From assembly GCA_017391675.1 (NCBI GenBank), contig JAFOXR010000010.1:1-51776 (forward strand): a DNA stretch of 51,776 bases, in the 5' to 3' direction. This DNA is from Muribaculaceae bacterium (GTDB lineage: Bacteria; Bacteroidota; Bacteroidia; Bacteroidales; Muribaculaceae). Position 1 is the first letter of the stretch, and each line of letters starts with the position of its first letter. The position numbers and the translations under genes are program-made. Positions 42,177 to 51,742 of the stretch are shown one piece after another. The notes under the pieces are model-generated. The model was not told the origin of the DNA and searched no databases. It was given only the letters and a program-made list of their open reading frames with translations.

Positions 42177-45032
42177 ATGAAAAACCTAAGGTATTTATTT
42201 ATTCTGTTGTTGATGATGGTTGCAATGTCGGCTACTTCATCTAATTATAGTGATGTCTATAAAAGTACAAGAACCGACTTCCGTGACGAAACCATCTATT
42301 TTGTGATGACAACCCGATTTTATGACGGAGATCCGTCAAATAACACCCAATGCTGGGATAATCAAGCTGCCAACGAGGGCGACCCTGCTTGGCGAGGCGA
42401 CTTCAAAGGGCTTATCGAGAAACTTGACTACATCAAAGCCCTAGGTTTCACTGCAGTGTGGATTACCCCAGTGGTAGAAAATGCTTCGGGATATGACTAT
42501 CACGGTTACCATGCATTTAATTTCAGCAAAGTGGATAAGCGTTACGAGAGTGAAGATGTCTCGTTCCAGACTCTTATCGATGAGGCCCATAAGCGTGGCA
42601 TGAAGATTATCCTTGACATAGTGCTTAACCACACTGGCAACTTCGGTGAAGAAAACCTGTGCAAGCTATTCACTCGTGACTGGACTGCCGACCAATCTTC
42701 TATCAATGATTGTATGATTCCTTACACTCAAAAAGATGGAGGCAAGCTTCCTGATAATTATCTCAGTCTTGCAGGTGGAGAACAACACAACAAACGCCTT
42801 GCGCAAATGAAAAATACTGACGGTGTAAACCACGATACCAACAACTACTGGCATCATGTGGGTAATAGTTGGAATTGGGACGACTACTCTCGTTGGTATG
42901 GACAGATAGCAGGCGACTGCGTGGATCTTAACACCGAGAATCCTTATGTAACCAATTATCTAGTGAGTTGTTATGGCAAATTCATAGCGATGGGTGTTGA
43001 CGGTTTCCGAATCGACACTAGCGGACACATCTCGCGCCTTACTTTCAACAAGGCTTTTGTGCCGCAGTTCCTCGCTCTTGCCGAGCAGTATAAAGAAAAG
43101 AGAGGGGGAGGTGACTTCTTCATGTATGGCGAAGTGTGTGCGCGCGAGCGCAATGTGACTTATCGCAATCACGAGAACTGTTCGCCTTATTACTACACAT
43201 GGAAGGAAAGTAAGGACTACGCATGGGACACTAGCGAGACATCATGGAATAATATCGTGGTAATGGAAGGGGATAAAGGCAATCACACCAATATCACTTC
43301 GGTTGATGCTCAAGGAACCGACGATATGGACGATAGTGGCATGCCTGAATCAAACAATGCATTCCTCAATGGCAATAAATACCACACTCCCGACTACAGC
43401 AAATACTCGGGATTGAGCGTTATCGATTTCCCGATGCACTGGAATTTCCGCACGGCAGCCGAAGCCTTTAGCGTGAAATATGGCGATAAGTGGTATAACG
43501 ATGCAACCTATAATGTGGTATATGTGGATTCTCATGACTATGCACCCGACGGAGCTCCTGAAAGCACACGCTTCAACCAGTCGCAGGACACTTGGGCAGA
43601 AAACCTTAGCCTGATGTTCACTTTCCGCGGTATTCCTTGTATTTATTATGGTTCTGAAATAGAGTTCCGTAAGGGAAGTATTATTGATAATGGCCCGAAC
43701 GGTCCATTGAAGAACACTGGCCGTGCCTATTTCGGCGGTTATATAAAAGGAGATGTCAATGCGCTTGATTTTGCCGACTATGAAGCATCTGGTAATGCGA
43801 AAGCTACGCTGTCTCACCCATTGGCTATGCACATTCAGCGCCTTAACCAGATACGAGCTGGAGTACCAGCACTTCGAAAAGGACAATACAGCACCGAAGG
43901 CTGCAAAGGCTCGTTTGCGTTCAAGCGTCGCTATACCGATGACACAACCGACTCCTATGCTCTTGTAGCTATAAGTGGAGGAGCAAATTTTTCTGGTATT
44001 GAAAACGGAACTTATATAGATTGTGTAACTGGCGATAAAAAGATTGTTACAAATGGGGCTCTTAATGTTTCTTGTAGCGGTAAGGGTAATCTGCGAGTGT
44101 ATGTGCTTAATACAGAAAAAACTGCCGCTCCTGGTAAGATAGGCGTAGACGGAAAGTATATATACGGAACGACTGCAGTGAATAATGCTCAGGCTGCCTA
44201 TGACGGAACCGAGGAAGAAGCTTCTAGCAATAATGGCACTACAGGAGGAGGTTCTCAAGAACCGGAAGTGGTAATACCTCCAACAATGAGTGAAGGAGAG
44301 CAGGCAGTGTTCTTTGAGAATTCTGCAGATTGGGGCGGAACAATCAATGCTTATGTATGGAAAGATAATGGTTCCGTAAAGTATACCAGTGGCTGGCCAG
44401 GCATGGCTTGTACATATCTTGGCAATAATATATGGAAATGGACTTATACTGGAGACCTTGTTATTCCTTCTGGTGCTTGTGTGATTTTTAATAATGGATC
44501 ATCGCAAACTGCTGACCTTGCATGGGTGAATGGCGGATACTACAATGCTAGTGGCTATGTGAAGACTATTGAAGGAGCAGGTGATATAGAAGAACCTGAA
44601 GCTCCTGAAGGTAGTGTGTATACTGCCTATTTTGATAATTCATTATCTAATTGGGGGACAGTAAGAGCCTATGTTTGGGATGCCGGCAACAGCAACAAGG
44701 AAATGTTGGGGGCTTGGCCAGGTTCTGCGATGGCTTTAGATGCTGAAACCGGTTATTATAAAATAACAGTTAACGGAAGCATGGTTTCTCCTATGATAAT
44801 ATTCAATAATGGTAGCAACCAGTCTGGTGACTTTACTTTTATAGACAATGCATGCTATAATATAAACGGCTATATAAAGACACTCACTCCTGAAGCAACA
44901 GGCATTGTAACTATTGTCAATGATGATGCTGAAGTCAAGTACTATAACTTGCAGGGTGTGCAAATTGATAATCCATCAAACGGGGTGTTTATAAAACTTC
45001 AAGGCAACAGAGCGACAAAAGTAATTCTTTAA
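42177..45032 (+). CDS. Secreted GH13 alpha-amylase with two starch-binding modules and C-terminal tail
   Basis: A 951-residue exported enzyme that hydrolyses alpha-1,4-glucans. Signal peptide at residues ~5-20. The GH13 barrel shows DIVLNHTG (region I), VDGFRIDTSGH with the nucleophile Asp280, GEVCAR with acid/base Glu319, and VDSHDY with His453-Asp454 (region IV, where most amylases have HDN). Two CBM26-like starch-binding modules follow at residues ~711-798 and ~814-901, each with AYVW, a WPG and IFNNGS-type motif. The last ~45 residues carry the YYNLQG tail shared with two other secreted proteins here. It lies between proA and proB on the opposite strand and ends at a strong terminator. 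Confidence 0.95.
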   Translation: MKNLRYLFILLLMMVAMSATSSNYSDVYKSTRTDFRDETIYFVMTTRFYDGDPSNNTQCWDNQAANEGDPAWRGDFKGLIEKLDYIKALGFTAVWITPVVENASGYDYHGYHAFNFSKVDKRYESEDVSFQTLIDEAHKRGMKIILDIVLNHTGNFGEENLCKLFTRDWTADQSSINDCMIPYTQKDGGKLPDNYLSLAGGEQHNKRLAQMKNTDGVNHDTNNYWHHVGNSWNWDDYSRWYGQIAGDCVDLNTENPYVTNYLVSCYGKFIAMGVDGFRIDTSGHISRLTFNKAFVPQFLALAEQYKEKRGGGDFFMYGEVCARERNVTYRNHENCSPYYYTWKESKDYAWDTSETSWNNIVVMEGDKGNHTNITSVDAQGTDDMDDSGMPESNNAFLNGNKYHTPDYSKYSGLSVIDFPMHWNFRTAAEAFSVKYGDKWYNDATYNVVYVDSHDYAPDGAPESTRFNQSQDTWAENLSLMFTFRGIPCIYYGSEIEFRKGSIIDNGPNGPLKNTGRAYFGGYIKGDVNALDFADYEASGNAKATLSHPLAMHIQRLNQIRAGVPALRKGQYSTEGCKGSFAFKRRYTDDTTDSYALVAISGGANFSGIENGTYIDCVTGDKKIVTNGALNVSCSGKGNLRVYVLNTEKTAAPGKIGVDGKYIYGTTAVNNAQAAYDGTEEEASSNNGTTGGGSQEPEVVIPPTMSEGEQAVFFENSADWGGTINAYVWKDNGSVKYTSGWPGMACTYLGNNIWKWTYTGDLVIPSGACVIFNNGSSQTADLAWVNGGYYNASGYVKTIEGAGDIEEPEAPEGSVYTAYFDNSLSNWGTVRAYVWDAGNSNKEMLGAWPGSAMALDAETGYYKITVNGSMVSPMIIFNNGSNQSGDFTFIDNACYNINGYIKTLTPEATGIVTIVNDDAEVKYYNLQGVQIDNPSNGVFIKLQGNRATKVIL

Positions 45033-45059
45033 TATTCTTGAGGTCGTTAAGGAATCTAA

Positions 45060-45098
45060 TACAGCAAAGGCTCGGCAGATTGCCGGGCCTTTGCTGTA
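45060..45098. terminator. Very strong bidirectional hairpin between amylase gene and proB
   Basis: Arms 45060-45077 and 45081-45098 pair over 18 positions (one G-U), with a 3-base loop; the core is ACAGCAAAGGC/GCCTTTGCTGT. It serves both the amylase gene and the convergent proB. Confidence 0.85.
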
Positions 45099-45117
45099 TA
45101 TATAGTCAAAATGGCTT

Positions 45118-46218
45118 TTATTCTGTGATATACAGGTAATCGTAGTGAATGAGCGGGCGTTCGCCTTTCTTGCCAATCATTTCGCGGGCTTTGTCGCTGT
45201 CAACAGCCACACGGCCAACAGCAAACGCTTCTCCGCTAGGTGCAACTACTTGCACGATGTCATCTTTGTCAAATTCCCCTTCAATCTGGGTAACACCGAC
45301 GGCTAGCAGGCTGGAAGCATTGTCGCTCATGAGCACTTCTTGCGCGCCTTCGTTTACGAAAATTCGGCCTTTAGCAAAACCTTCGCTATGTGCGATCCAC
45401 TTCTTAACGCTCGACACGCTTTCGGTGTTGGCGTGGAACATAGTGTATGGTACTTGACGCTTGCCCGAAGCAATTTCCAGCAATATGTTATCGCGACGGC
45501 CGTTGGCTATAATCACATCAATGCCTTCTTCGGCAACTTTGTGCGAAATGCGGTATTTAGAACCCATGCCGCCACGACCTAGTGATGATTTCTTGGTTTG
45601 GATAAAAGAGTCGGTGTCAAGCGAAGCATCATGATAAATGTCGGTAATAACCTTCGATTCCGGTAGTGAAGGGTTTCCGTCATATACGCCGTCTATATTG
45701 CTCAGGATAATAAGAGCCTGTGCCCCCATCATTGAGGCGATGAGTCCCGAAAGTTCGTCGTTGTCGGTAAACATCAGCTCAGTGATAGAAATTGTATCGT
45801 TTTCGTTCACGATAGGAATGACTCCATTTTCAAGCATCACTTCGGTGCAGTGCTTTTGGTTAAGGTAGTGCTGGCGGGTAGAGAAATTTTCCTTAGTGGT
45901 AAGAATCTGTCCGCACACGATGCCATGGTCACGGAACAATTCGTAGTAGCGGTTGATAAGTTTAGCCTGCCCCACAGCCGAGAACAATTGTCGAGCCGAC
46001 ACTTCGTCCATCTTCTTTCCGGCAAGATGCTTAAGCTCGCTACGGCCCGATGCCACAGCCCCCGAAGTAATCATTATCACTTCTATGCCTTGACGGTGCA
46101 ATTCGGCTATTTGGTCTACAAGAGCCGACATGCGTGTAATGTCTAGCGTGCCATCTTTGCGCGCTAGCACATTGCTGCCTATTTTCACCGCTACACGGCT
46201 ATAATTTTCCTCTTTCAT
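45118..46218 (-). CDS. proB: Glutamate 5-kinase
   Basis: First step of proline synthesis: ATP-dependent phosphorylation of glutamate; usually feedback-inhibited by proline. The amino acid kinase domain covers residues ~1-255: VAVKIGSNVLARKDG, ITSGAVASGRSEL, IPIVNENDTIS, FTDNDELSGLIASMMGA and GRGGMGSKYRISHKVAEEG. A C-terminal PUA domain covers ~275-360 (GRIFVNEGAQEVL, SLLAVGVTQIEGEF). The start at 46218 gives 366 residues, the family norm. Upstream in-frame starts are unlikely because a -7 element lies at 46242-46249. Confidence 0.97.
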   Translation of the reverse strand: MKEENYSRVAVKIGSNVLARKDGTLDITRMSALVDQIAELHRQGIEVIMITSGAVASGRSELKHLAGKKMDEVSARQLFSAVGQAKLINRYYELFRDHGIVCGQILTTKENFSTRQHYLNQKHCTEVMLENGVIPIVNENDTISITELMFTDNDELSGLIASMMGAQALIILSNIDGVYDGNPSLPESKVITDIYHDASLDTDSFIQTKKSSLGRGGMGSKYRISHKVAEEGIDVIIANGRRDNILLEIASGKRQVPYTMFHANTESVSSVKKWIAHSEGFAKGRIFVNEGAQEVLMSDNASSLLAVGVTQIEGEFDKDDIVQVVAPSGEAFAVGRVAVDSDKAREMIGKKGERPLIHYDYLYITE

Positions 46219-46241
46219 TATTCGCGTTTTCAAATTCATAG

Positions 46242-46249
46242 CAAAAATA
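46242..46249 (-). promoter_or_regulatory. Candidate -7 element (TATTTTTG) for proB
   Basis: Matches TAnnTTTG on the minus strand, 24 bases before the ATG at 46218. A GTTG 20 bases upstream is a 3-of-4 match to the -33 TTTG. Confidence 0.5.
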
Positions 46250-46355
46250 GACTCTTTTAAGCACAATTGCAACTATTGCACTCCAAAAGACAACTTTTTG
46301 CCAGAATCCCCTTGATGTTATTCACTTTGCACATGGCAGTTGCCCGTATCAACAA

Positions 46356-46384
46356 AAGGGACCCGACAAAATGCCGGGTCCCTT
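46356..46384 (-). terminator. Terminator of the giant amidase gene
   Basis: A 10-bp perfect GC-rich stem AAGGGACCCG/CGGGTCCCTT with a 9-base loop, followed on the minus strand by TTGTTGATAC. It lies 24 bases after the amidase stop. Confidence 0.8.
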
Positions 46385-46408
46385 CATTTATTTCATAATT
46401 GTTGAATC

Positions 46409-49400
46409 TTATAAGATAACTTTGCTAGCCTTGCTGCCTTGTTTCTTGATGAAGATTCCGTTTTCAGGCTTATCAACCTTGATACCTTGCAAGTTGTAAT
46501 ATTCGGCAGGAGCCTCAACCTCAATGCTTTCAACAGCAGTAAGGATAGAGTTTACAAGCTGCAACTCAGCCTTCGCATTAGTGCGAGTGCTGCGAGCCTC
46601 GTTCTTAACAGCAATCTTCAACAATCCTTCTTCCACAGAGAATGCATACAAGTTGCCTGCTGTGTCAAAGTCCATTTGAGTGATTTGCTTAGTATTGTTC
46701 AACTTGATAACATATCTGTCACTGAATGAAGGAGTGTTTTCGTTCCATGCAACCTTGTAGATTTCAATGTTACCGTCGGCATTAACGATTGCGAAGATGT
46801 TGCCATACAATGCTACTGCAGCACCCATGCTACCGTTAAGGTCGGTCAATGCACTTGAGTTATATACTACATTACCATCGAAATCAACCACTACGAATGC
46901 CGGTTTTTCAGCTGTGTTGGAGTTTTCTGATTTTTGAGCACAGATGATACCATTTTCAGTTGCAAGAAGCACAGCATCTTTTGTTGATAATAGAGAAGAC
47001 ATTGAACTAAATGCTGCCGATGGAGCTGCTGCCCATGTATCTGCTGTACCTAGGTCATAGCGTAGAAGAGAACCTGCAGGAGCTTCGTTCACTGCATCTT
47101 CGGCAAACGCATACATCTTGCGACCTTCGCCTTCACCCACAAATGCAACACTACTTACATTGCAAGTCACAGTTTCTCCATTTCCGTTAACCATAATACC
47201 TGCACCATCATCTGGTCTTGTTCCTACAAACATATTAGGAGCACTTATAGTTTCAGCATTAGGATCATATACATATACACCCGAATTAGAATCAATCCAG
47301 TCATTCATATAAAGCTTGCCACTATTAGCCGTAATACGGTATGGAGAATACCATGCATCAATGAATGGAGTGTCCTTAAATAGGCGTTCGCCCACTGGAT
47401 TCATTGAAGCATCAAACTCTTGAAGACCTTGAGCATAAGCCGTCACAGTATAAATCTTACCGAAGTTTGCACTTTCAGTATCTTTATCAACTGCAACACC
47501 ACCTTGTGCCTTGTTTTCAAATGCGACCGAAGCATCGCTCTTAATAACTTCAGCACCTTCGCTAGCAGCATTTTCAAGGATTACAGCCCAAGTTTGAGTT
47601 CCGTAAGGAAGGGATTCTGTTATCAATTCAATAGAGTTTTCGCCCTTTGTAACAGCTCCGATTTCTTGTTCTGTAGTATTTACTTCCTTAGCATCACCAA
47701 CTTCGGTTAGCACAAGTTTGGCATTATCCACATCACCTGTAGACTTGAACTTCAATGTGTAGCCTTCGCTTGTTTCTTCCATTTCTAGGTCGTATGCGAA
47801 GTGACCTTCAGTTCCAGGAATATACTTACCGGCGATTACCAATGTTGACTTAGCAGGAGTCACGGTAGTGCGAGCAGGATTCTTCACTGCATATACAAGA
47901 AGACCCTTTTGTTGTGAAGCAACCACTAGGTTACCAGCATAGTCGAATGTCATTTGGTCAACTTGCTTAGTTCCTACCAACGGAATTGAAGTTCGGTAGC
48001 TGAAAGAAGGAGTGCTACCTGCCCATGTTACATCAAAGATGTCAACTTCTATGTCGGCAGCTGAACCTTCTGCGAAACCATCAACGATAGCAAATGTTGA
48101 TAGGTCGGAACTAATCGACATCGCTCCATTTTGTGATCCAGTTAGTTCAGTCAATATACTAGAATTAAACACGATGTTTCCATCAAAGTCCACAAATTTG
48201 AATACAGGTACATCTGAAGTGTTATTTCCTCTATAGCGGTGTTGCGCAATTATCACACCATTATCGGTTACAAGAATGTCACCATCTCCATTTATCATGT
48301 TTGTTGTGTATGTAGCAGATGGAGCATTGGTGTTACCTGTCCATGTATCACCTGCACCTATATCGTAACGGCGCAAACTAGCATCGTTGTAAACATACAT
48401 CTTGCGGTTTGCTCCCGAGCCAGAGAATCCCACGGCACGCTCATACATTCCATTAAGGATTGTAGCATCACCTCCGTTATGTGAATTATAGATGTGAACA
48501 CCAGGTCTCAAACTTGCATAGTTGGCAATATAAATTTTATTGTCACTAACAGCCAAGCGATTAGAGCGAATAAATCTATTGCTAGAAGATTCATCTTTAT
48601 CGATGCCAAAAGCATCTTTCAATTTACGGTCGCCTATTTTTCCATACATCTGGTCAAACTCTTGAATACCTTGACCAAATGATGTGATAGTAAAGATTCT
48701 ACCAAACTTATCGGTTTCAGTATCTCTGTTGATAGCCATACCGATACGAGCCATATAGCCAGAACTATGATTGTATGTAATAGAATTGTCGCTGTAAACC
48801 AATTCATTTGACGGACTTTCTGGGTTGTCAATAGCTACTGCCCAAGTATAGTCTGCGTTTTTGCCAAAATCGGCTGCATTAAGAGTTACAGTGTTCTCTC
48901 CTGCAACCACATTGTTTATTTCAAGAGTCTTAGTATCTTCGCTGTCAGCTGTATTGGTAAATACGATGTTTGCCTTAGCAACAGCGCCAGTGCTCTTAAA
49001 CTTCAATGTGTAGTTGTCACCGCTTTGTGTCATCTTCAGGTCGTAAGCATAGTGACCCTTCACTGCAGGAAGAGCCTTGCCTTGAATCTTAAGAGACTCC
49101 TTAGCAGGAGTTACAGTTTGACGGGTTGGCATCTTTATAGTATAGACAAGAAGACCCTTTTGACTAGAAGATATATATAGGTTATCTGCTTGGTCAAATG
49201 CCATTTGATCTACTTGAGTCGTTCCGCTTAATGCAAATGAATATTGGTAACTGAAAGAAGGTGTTGTACCATCCCAAGTTACAGAGTATATTAAAATGTT
49301 TTGATTGCTTTGGTCTGCATCGACAACAGCAAATGTAGACAAGTCTTTTGAAATGGCAATTGCTCCGCCATTGCTACCTGTTAGGTTTTGTACATTACTG

Positions 49401-51403
49401 CTTTCGAAAATTTTATTGCCAGAATAATTCACTAAGACAAAAACTGGATTGTCTGAAGTATTATTCCCAGAAGCTCTAGTTTGTGACATAAATAAACCTT
49501 TATCGGTAGAAATAAGGTCTCCTTTACCATTTACTAGAGTATAAACAGGTATACTATTAGGAGTGCTTGAACAAGTATTAGCTGCACCGATGTCAAATCT
49601 TGCTAATTGTGTATTTCCATTACTATTATAGTAATATAGCCCAGCATACATCTTTCTATTAGCACCAGTTCCATAAAAAGCGATGTTTCGTGGTTGATTG
49701 CCTGTTACATTTGTTAATGTAGGTGTTGTTGAAGAAGGGTCAAATACCCATACGCCCTTTTTGTCGGCATCATTACTTGCCATGTAAACTTTACTATCGC
49801 TTACTGTTAGGCGGCAATTGTAATCAAGACTTGCAAAATCGTTTGCAAATAGAATTCCGCTGTTTGTTGAAAGATCCTGATTGTAGCATTTGATCCCTTT
49901 TGTAGCAGAGGATATATAGAATTTACCGAAGTTTGCGCTTTCAGGGTCTTTATCAATAGCTAAACCTGTATTACCATTATTCACGATTGAGTTATCTTCC
50001 TTGATAAGTTGTACTGCCGAACTCTTAAGGTTGTCAAGAGAAATAGCCCATGTGAAAGTAGAGTTTTCGCCTAGGTCGTTAGCGTTGAAAGAATAGGAGT
50101 TCTCACCTTTTGTAACTTTACCAATCTTTATAACCTGCTTGGTTGCAGTAGCTGTGTTAGTAAGAACTACTGAGCCGTTTTCAACATTGCCTGTAGACTT
50201 GAACTTCAATGTATAATCATCTCCATTCTGAGTCATGCTCAAGTCATACGCATAATGACCTTGAACAGGAATTTGTTCGCCTTCCGATATCTTTACCGAA
50301 GGATAAACAACCTTATCGGCTTGTACTGTAACAGATGTAGTTACATCGGCATAGTCGGGGTGAGAGCATACGATATTGTAGGTTCCTGGTTCAACTTTGT
50401 TAAACACGAAAACTCCATTATACTCGTCATCGGTCTTGTATGTTTTTACTACAGTTCCATCAGGCTTTTTAAGTGTAACTGTAGCACCATTAATAGGTTT
50501 ATACTTGTCGTCAGTGTTGGCATTAGGAATATAATAAGTGTGAGTGAAAGTTCTCTCAGCATCACGCAACACGCCGTAGATGTCGCCAGTACTCACTGCT
50601 TTTCCGCCACCAAAATAGTCACGGAATCCTTTTGCATAAGCGATACCTTCAATTCTGCCAGCGTCTCTATTCATTGCACGGTGGCGAGCTGGTTGATAGG
50701 TATGGAAATATCCTTCAGCCAAGAATCCTGGTACGCTATGACGAAGAACGCCGTATCCTTGAGTTCCCCAAGATGACATAAATGTCCAGTCACCTTGGAT
50801 ATTCTTGTTAGTTGCTGAATAATAGGTCCACATCATGTGAGAGTTCTCCCACAAATATCCCCAACATGAACTTGCAATAGCTTGACTTCCCCCATTTTGG
50901 TTGGATCCGGTATAGCCACGATACAAAAGCAATGGATAGTTGGTGTTTGTACCTTCGGTTGCAGCATTGGAGTGGATAGAAATCATAACATCGGCGCCCC
51001 AGTTTTCGCATTCAGCTGCAATTTCACTTAAAGCCCGGTCATAAAGTCCATTATGAACACCGCCGCACTTTACGCGACTCATGACAAGATTAGGCTGTCT
51101 TAAATCATTAGCACCAATTGAAGTGTTGTAAGGAACGCCATATTCAATAAGCTTGTCGCGCATACCAAACGCTTTCCAAAGATTGGTGTTTGATTCAAAG
51201 AATCCACTAGTGTCGGCTGCATTGAAACCATGTTTTACTGTTCCCATGTGTCGGCATTCCGAGCACCAGCAACCATGTCCTGGATTAATGTAGATTTTTG
51301 CACTGGTTAGTGCTTTCGATGGAATTGATTTTGCATGTGTCTCAGTGCTATAGAAGGACATATATCCTGCTAGAATAGCAAAAAGAAATAGAACTTTTTT
51401 CAT
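46409..51403 (-). CDS. Giant secreted N-acetylmuramoyl-L-alanine amidase with three ~400-residue repeats
   Basis: A 1664-residue exported protein. After a signal peptide (residues ~1-24, ending THAKS) comes an Amidase_3-type zinc amidase domain (~34-265). INPGHGCWCSEC supplies the first His ligand, FFESNTNLW the Glu, MISIHSNAA the second His and PGFLAEGYFH the catalytic Glu. A carboxypeptidase-like beta domain follows (~300-370). Three tandem units begin at residues 382, 783 and 1200, each opening with GHYAYDL or GHFAYDL and combining an Ig-like strand region with a propeller-like region (VDQMAFD...NLY/VVAS, KGLLVY). The C-terminal ~45 residues are the YYNLQG tail. It probably cuts peptidoglycan stem peptides at or outside the cell surface. 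Amidase proteins of this family usually lack the repeats. Confidence 0.92.
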   Translation of the reverse strand: MKKVLFLFAILAGYMSFYSTETHAKSIPSKALTSAKIYINPGHGCWCSECRHMGTVKHGFNAADTSGFFESNTNLWKAFGMRDKLIEYGVPYNTSIGANDLRQPNLVMSRVKCGGVHNGLYDRALSEIAAECENWGADVMISIHSNAATEGTNTNYPLLLYRGYTGSNQNGGSQAIASSCWGYLWENSHMMWTYYSATNKNIQGDWTFMSSWGTQGYGVLRHSVPGFLAEGYFHTYQPARHRAMNRDAGRIEGIAYAKGFRDYFGGGKAVSTGDIYGVLRDAERTFTHTYYIPNANTDDKYKPINGATVTLKKPDGTVVKTYKTDDEYNGVFVFNKVEPGTYNIVCSHPDYADVTTSVTVQADKVVYPSVKISEGEQIPVQGHYAYDLSMTQNGDDYTLKFKSTGNVENGSVVLTNTATATKQVIKIGKVTKGENSYSFNANDLGENSTFTWAISLDNLKSSAVQLIKEDNSIVNNGNTGLAIDKDPESANFGKFYISSATKGIKCYNQDLSTNSGILFANDFASLDYNCRLTVSDSKVYMASNDADKKGVWVFDPSSTTPTLTNVTGNQPRNIAFYGTGANRKMYAGLYYYNSNGNTQLARFDIGAANTCSSTPNSIPVYTLVNGKGDLISTDKGLFMSQTRASGNNTSDNPVFVLVNYSGNKIFESSNVQNLTGSNGGAIAISKDLSTFAVVDADQSNQNILIYSVTWDGTTPSFSYQYSFALSGTTQVDQMAFDQADNLYISSSQKGLLVYTIKMPTRQTVTPAKESLKIQGKALPAVKGHYAYDLKMTQSGDNYTLKFKSTGAVAKANIVFTNTADSEDTKTLEINNVVAGENTVTLNAADFGKNADYTWAVAIDNPESPSNELVYSDNSITYNHSSGYMARIGMAINRDTETDKFGRIFTITSFGQGIQEFDQMYGKIGDRKLKDAFGIDKDESSSNRFIRSNRLAVSDNKIYIANYASLRPGVHIYNSHNGGDATILNGMYERAVGFSGSGANRKMYVYNDASLRRYDIGAGDTWTGNTNAPSATYTTNMINGDGDILVTDNGVIIAQHRYRGNNTSDVPVFKFVDFDGNIVFNSSILTELTGSQNGAMSISSDLSTFAIVDGFAEGSAADIEVDIFDVTWAGSTPSFSYRTSIPLVGTKQVDQMTFDYAGNLVVASQQKGLLVYAVKNPARTTVTPAKSTLVIAGKYIPGTEGHFAYDLEMEETSEGYTLKFKSTGDVDNAKLVLTEVGDAKEVNTTEQEIGAVTKGENSIELITESLPYGTQTWAVILENAASEGAEVIKSDASVAFENKAQGGVAVDKDTESANFGKIYTVTAYAQGLQEFDASMNPVGERLFKDTPFIDAWYSPYRITANSGKLYMNDWIDSNSGVYVYDPNAETISAPNMFVGTRPDDGAGIMVNGNGETVTCNVSSVAFVGEGEGRKMYAFAEDAVNEAPAGSLLRYDLGTADTWAAAPSAAFSSMSSLLSTKDAVLLATENGIICAQKSENSNTAEKPAFVVVDFDGNVVYNSSALTDLNGSMGAAVALYGNIFAIVNADGNIEIYKVAWNENTPSFSDRYVIKLNNTKQITQMDFDTAGNLYAFSVEEGLLKIAVKNEARSTRTNAKAELQLVNSILTAVESIEVEAPAEYYNLQGIKVDKPENGIFIKKQGSKASKVIL

Positions 51404-51467
51404 TTTGTTTGTTGGTATTTTAAGGATTTATATTTCAGTTTATGTAAGTTTTAAGGTATAAAGTTTA

Positions 51468-51498
51468 CAAATGTAAAGATATATTTTAAAAAATCAAA
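51468..51498 (-). promoter_or_regulatory. Amidase promoter, canonical Bacteroidota type
   Basis: On the minus strand TTTG (51498-51495), exactly 19 bases, then TACATTTG (51475-51468). Both match TTTG/TAnnTTTG with ideal spacing. Predicted 5' leader of about 55-60 bases before the ATG at 51403. Confidence 0.75.
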
Positions 51499-51734
51499 AT
51501 TTATGCCTTGTTATGTGATTTTTTCTGCAAAAAAGAATAGATTATAGACAAGAAACTGATGATTTATAGCCTTATAAAGTAACCGTGTGCAAAGGAAGTA
51601 GACAAGCGCTGAAAAAGCGCAATCCAGTGGGCATTTAGCTCATCAAGGTAATATCTGCAGCGGTTTTAATCCGTAAGGGGAGTGATATCGTAAAAAATTT
51701 GAACAACTTCTTATGGAATTCGGGAGTTTTATTG

Positions 51735-51742
51735 TATTTTTG
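51735..51742 (+). promoter_or_regulatory. Candidate -7 element (TATTTTTG) reading out of the window
   Basis: Matches TAnnTTTG on the plus strand. No -33 TTTG at standard spacing; the gene it would serve is beyond the window. Confidence 0.3.

Noticed and set aside
43350-44258. 302-codon minus-strand open frame inside the amylase gene
   Set aside because: It is fully antisense to conserved GH13 sequence and has biased composition; no family is recognised.
51550-51590. Hammerhead ribozyme core (CTGATGA)
   Set aside because: Only this heptamer is present; the GAAA block and the stems expected around it are missing.
51629-51690. An intact tRNA gene
   Set aside because: The 5' half looks tRNA-like, but there is no T-arm and no 3' strand complementary to GGGCATT; kept only as a weak finding.
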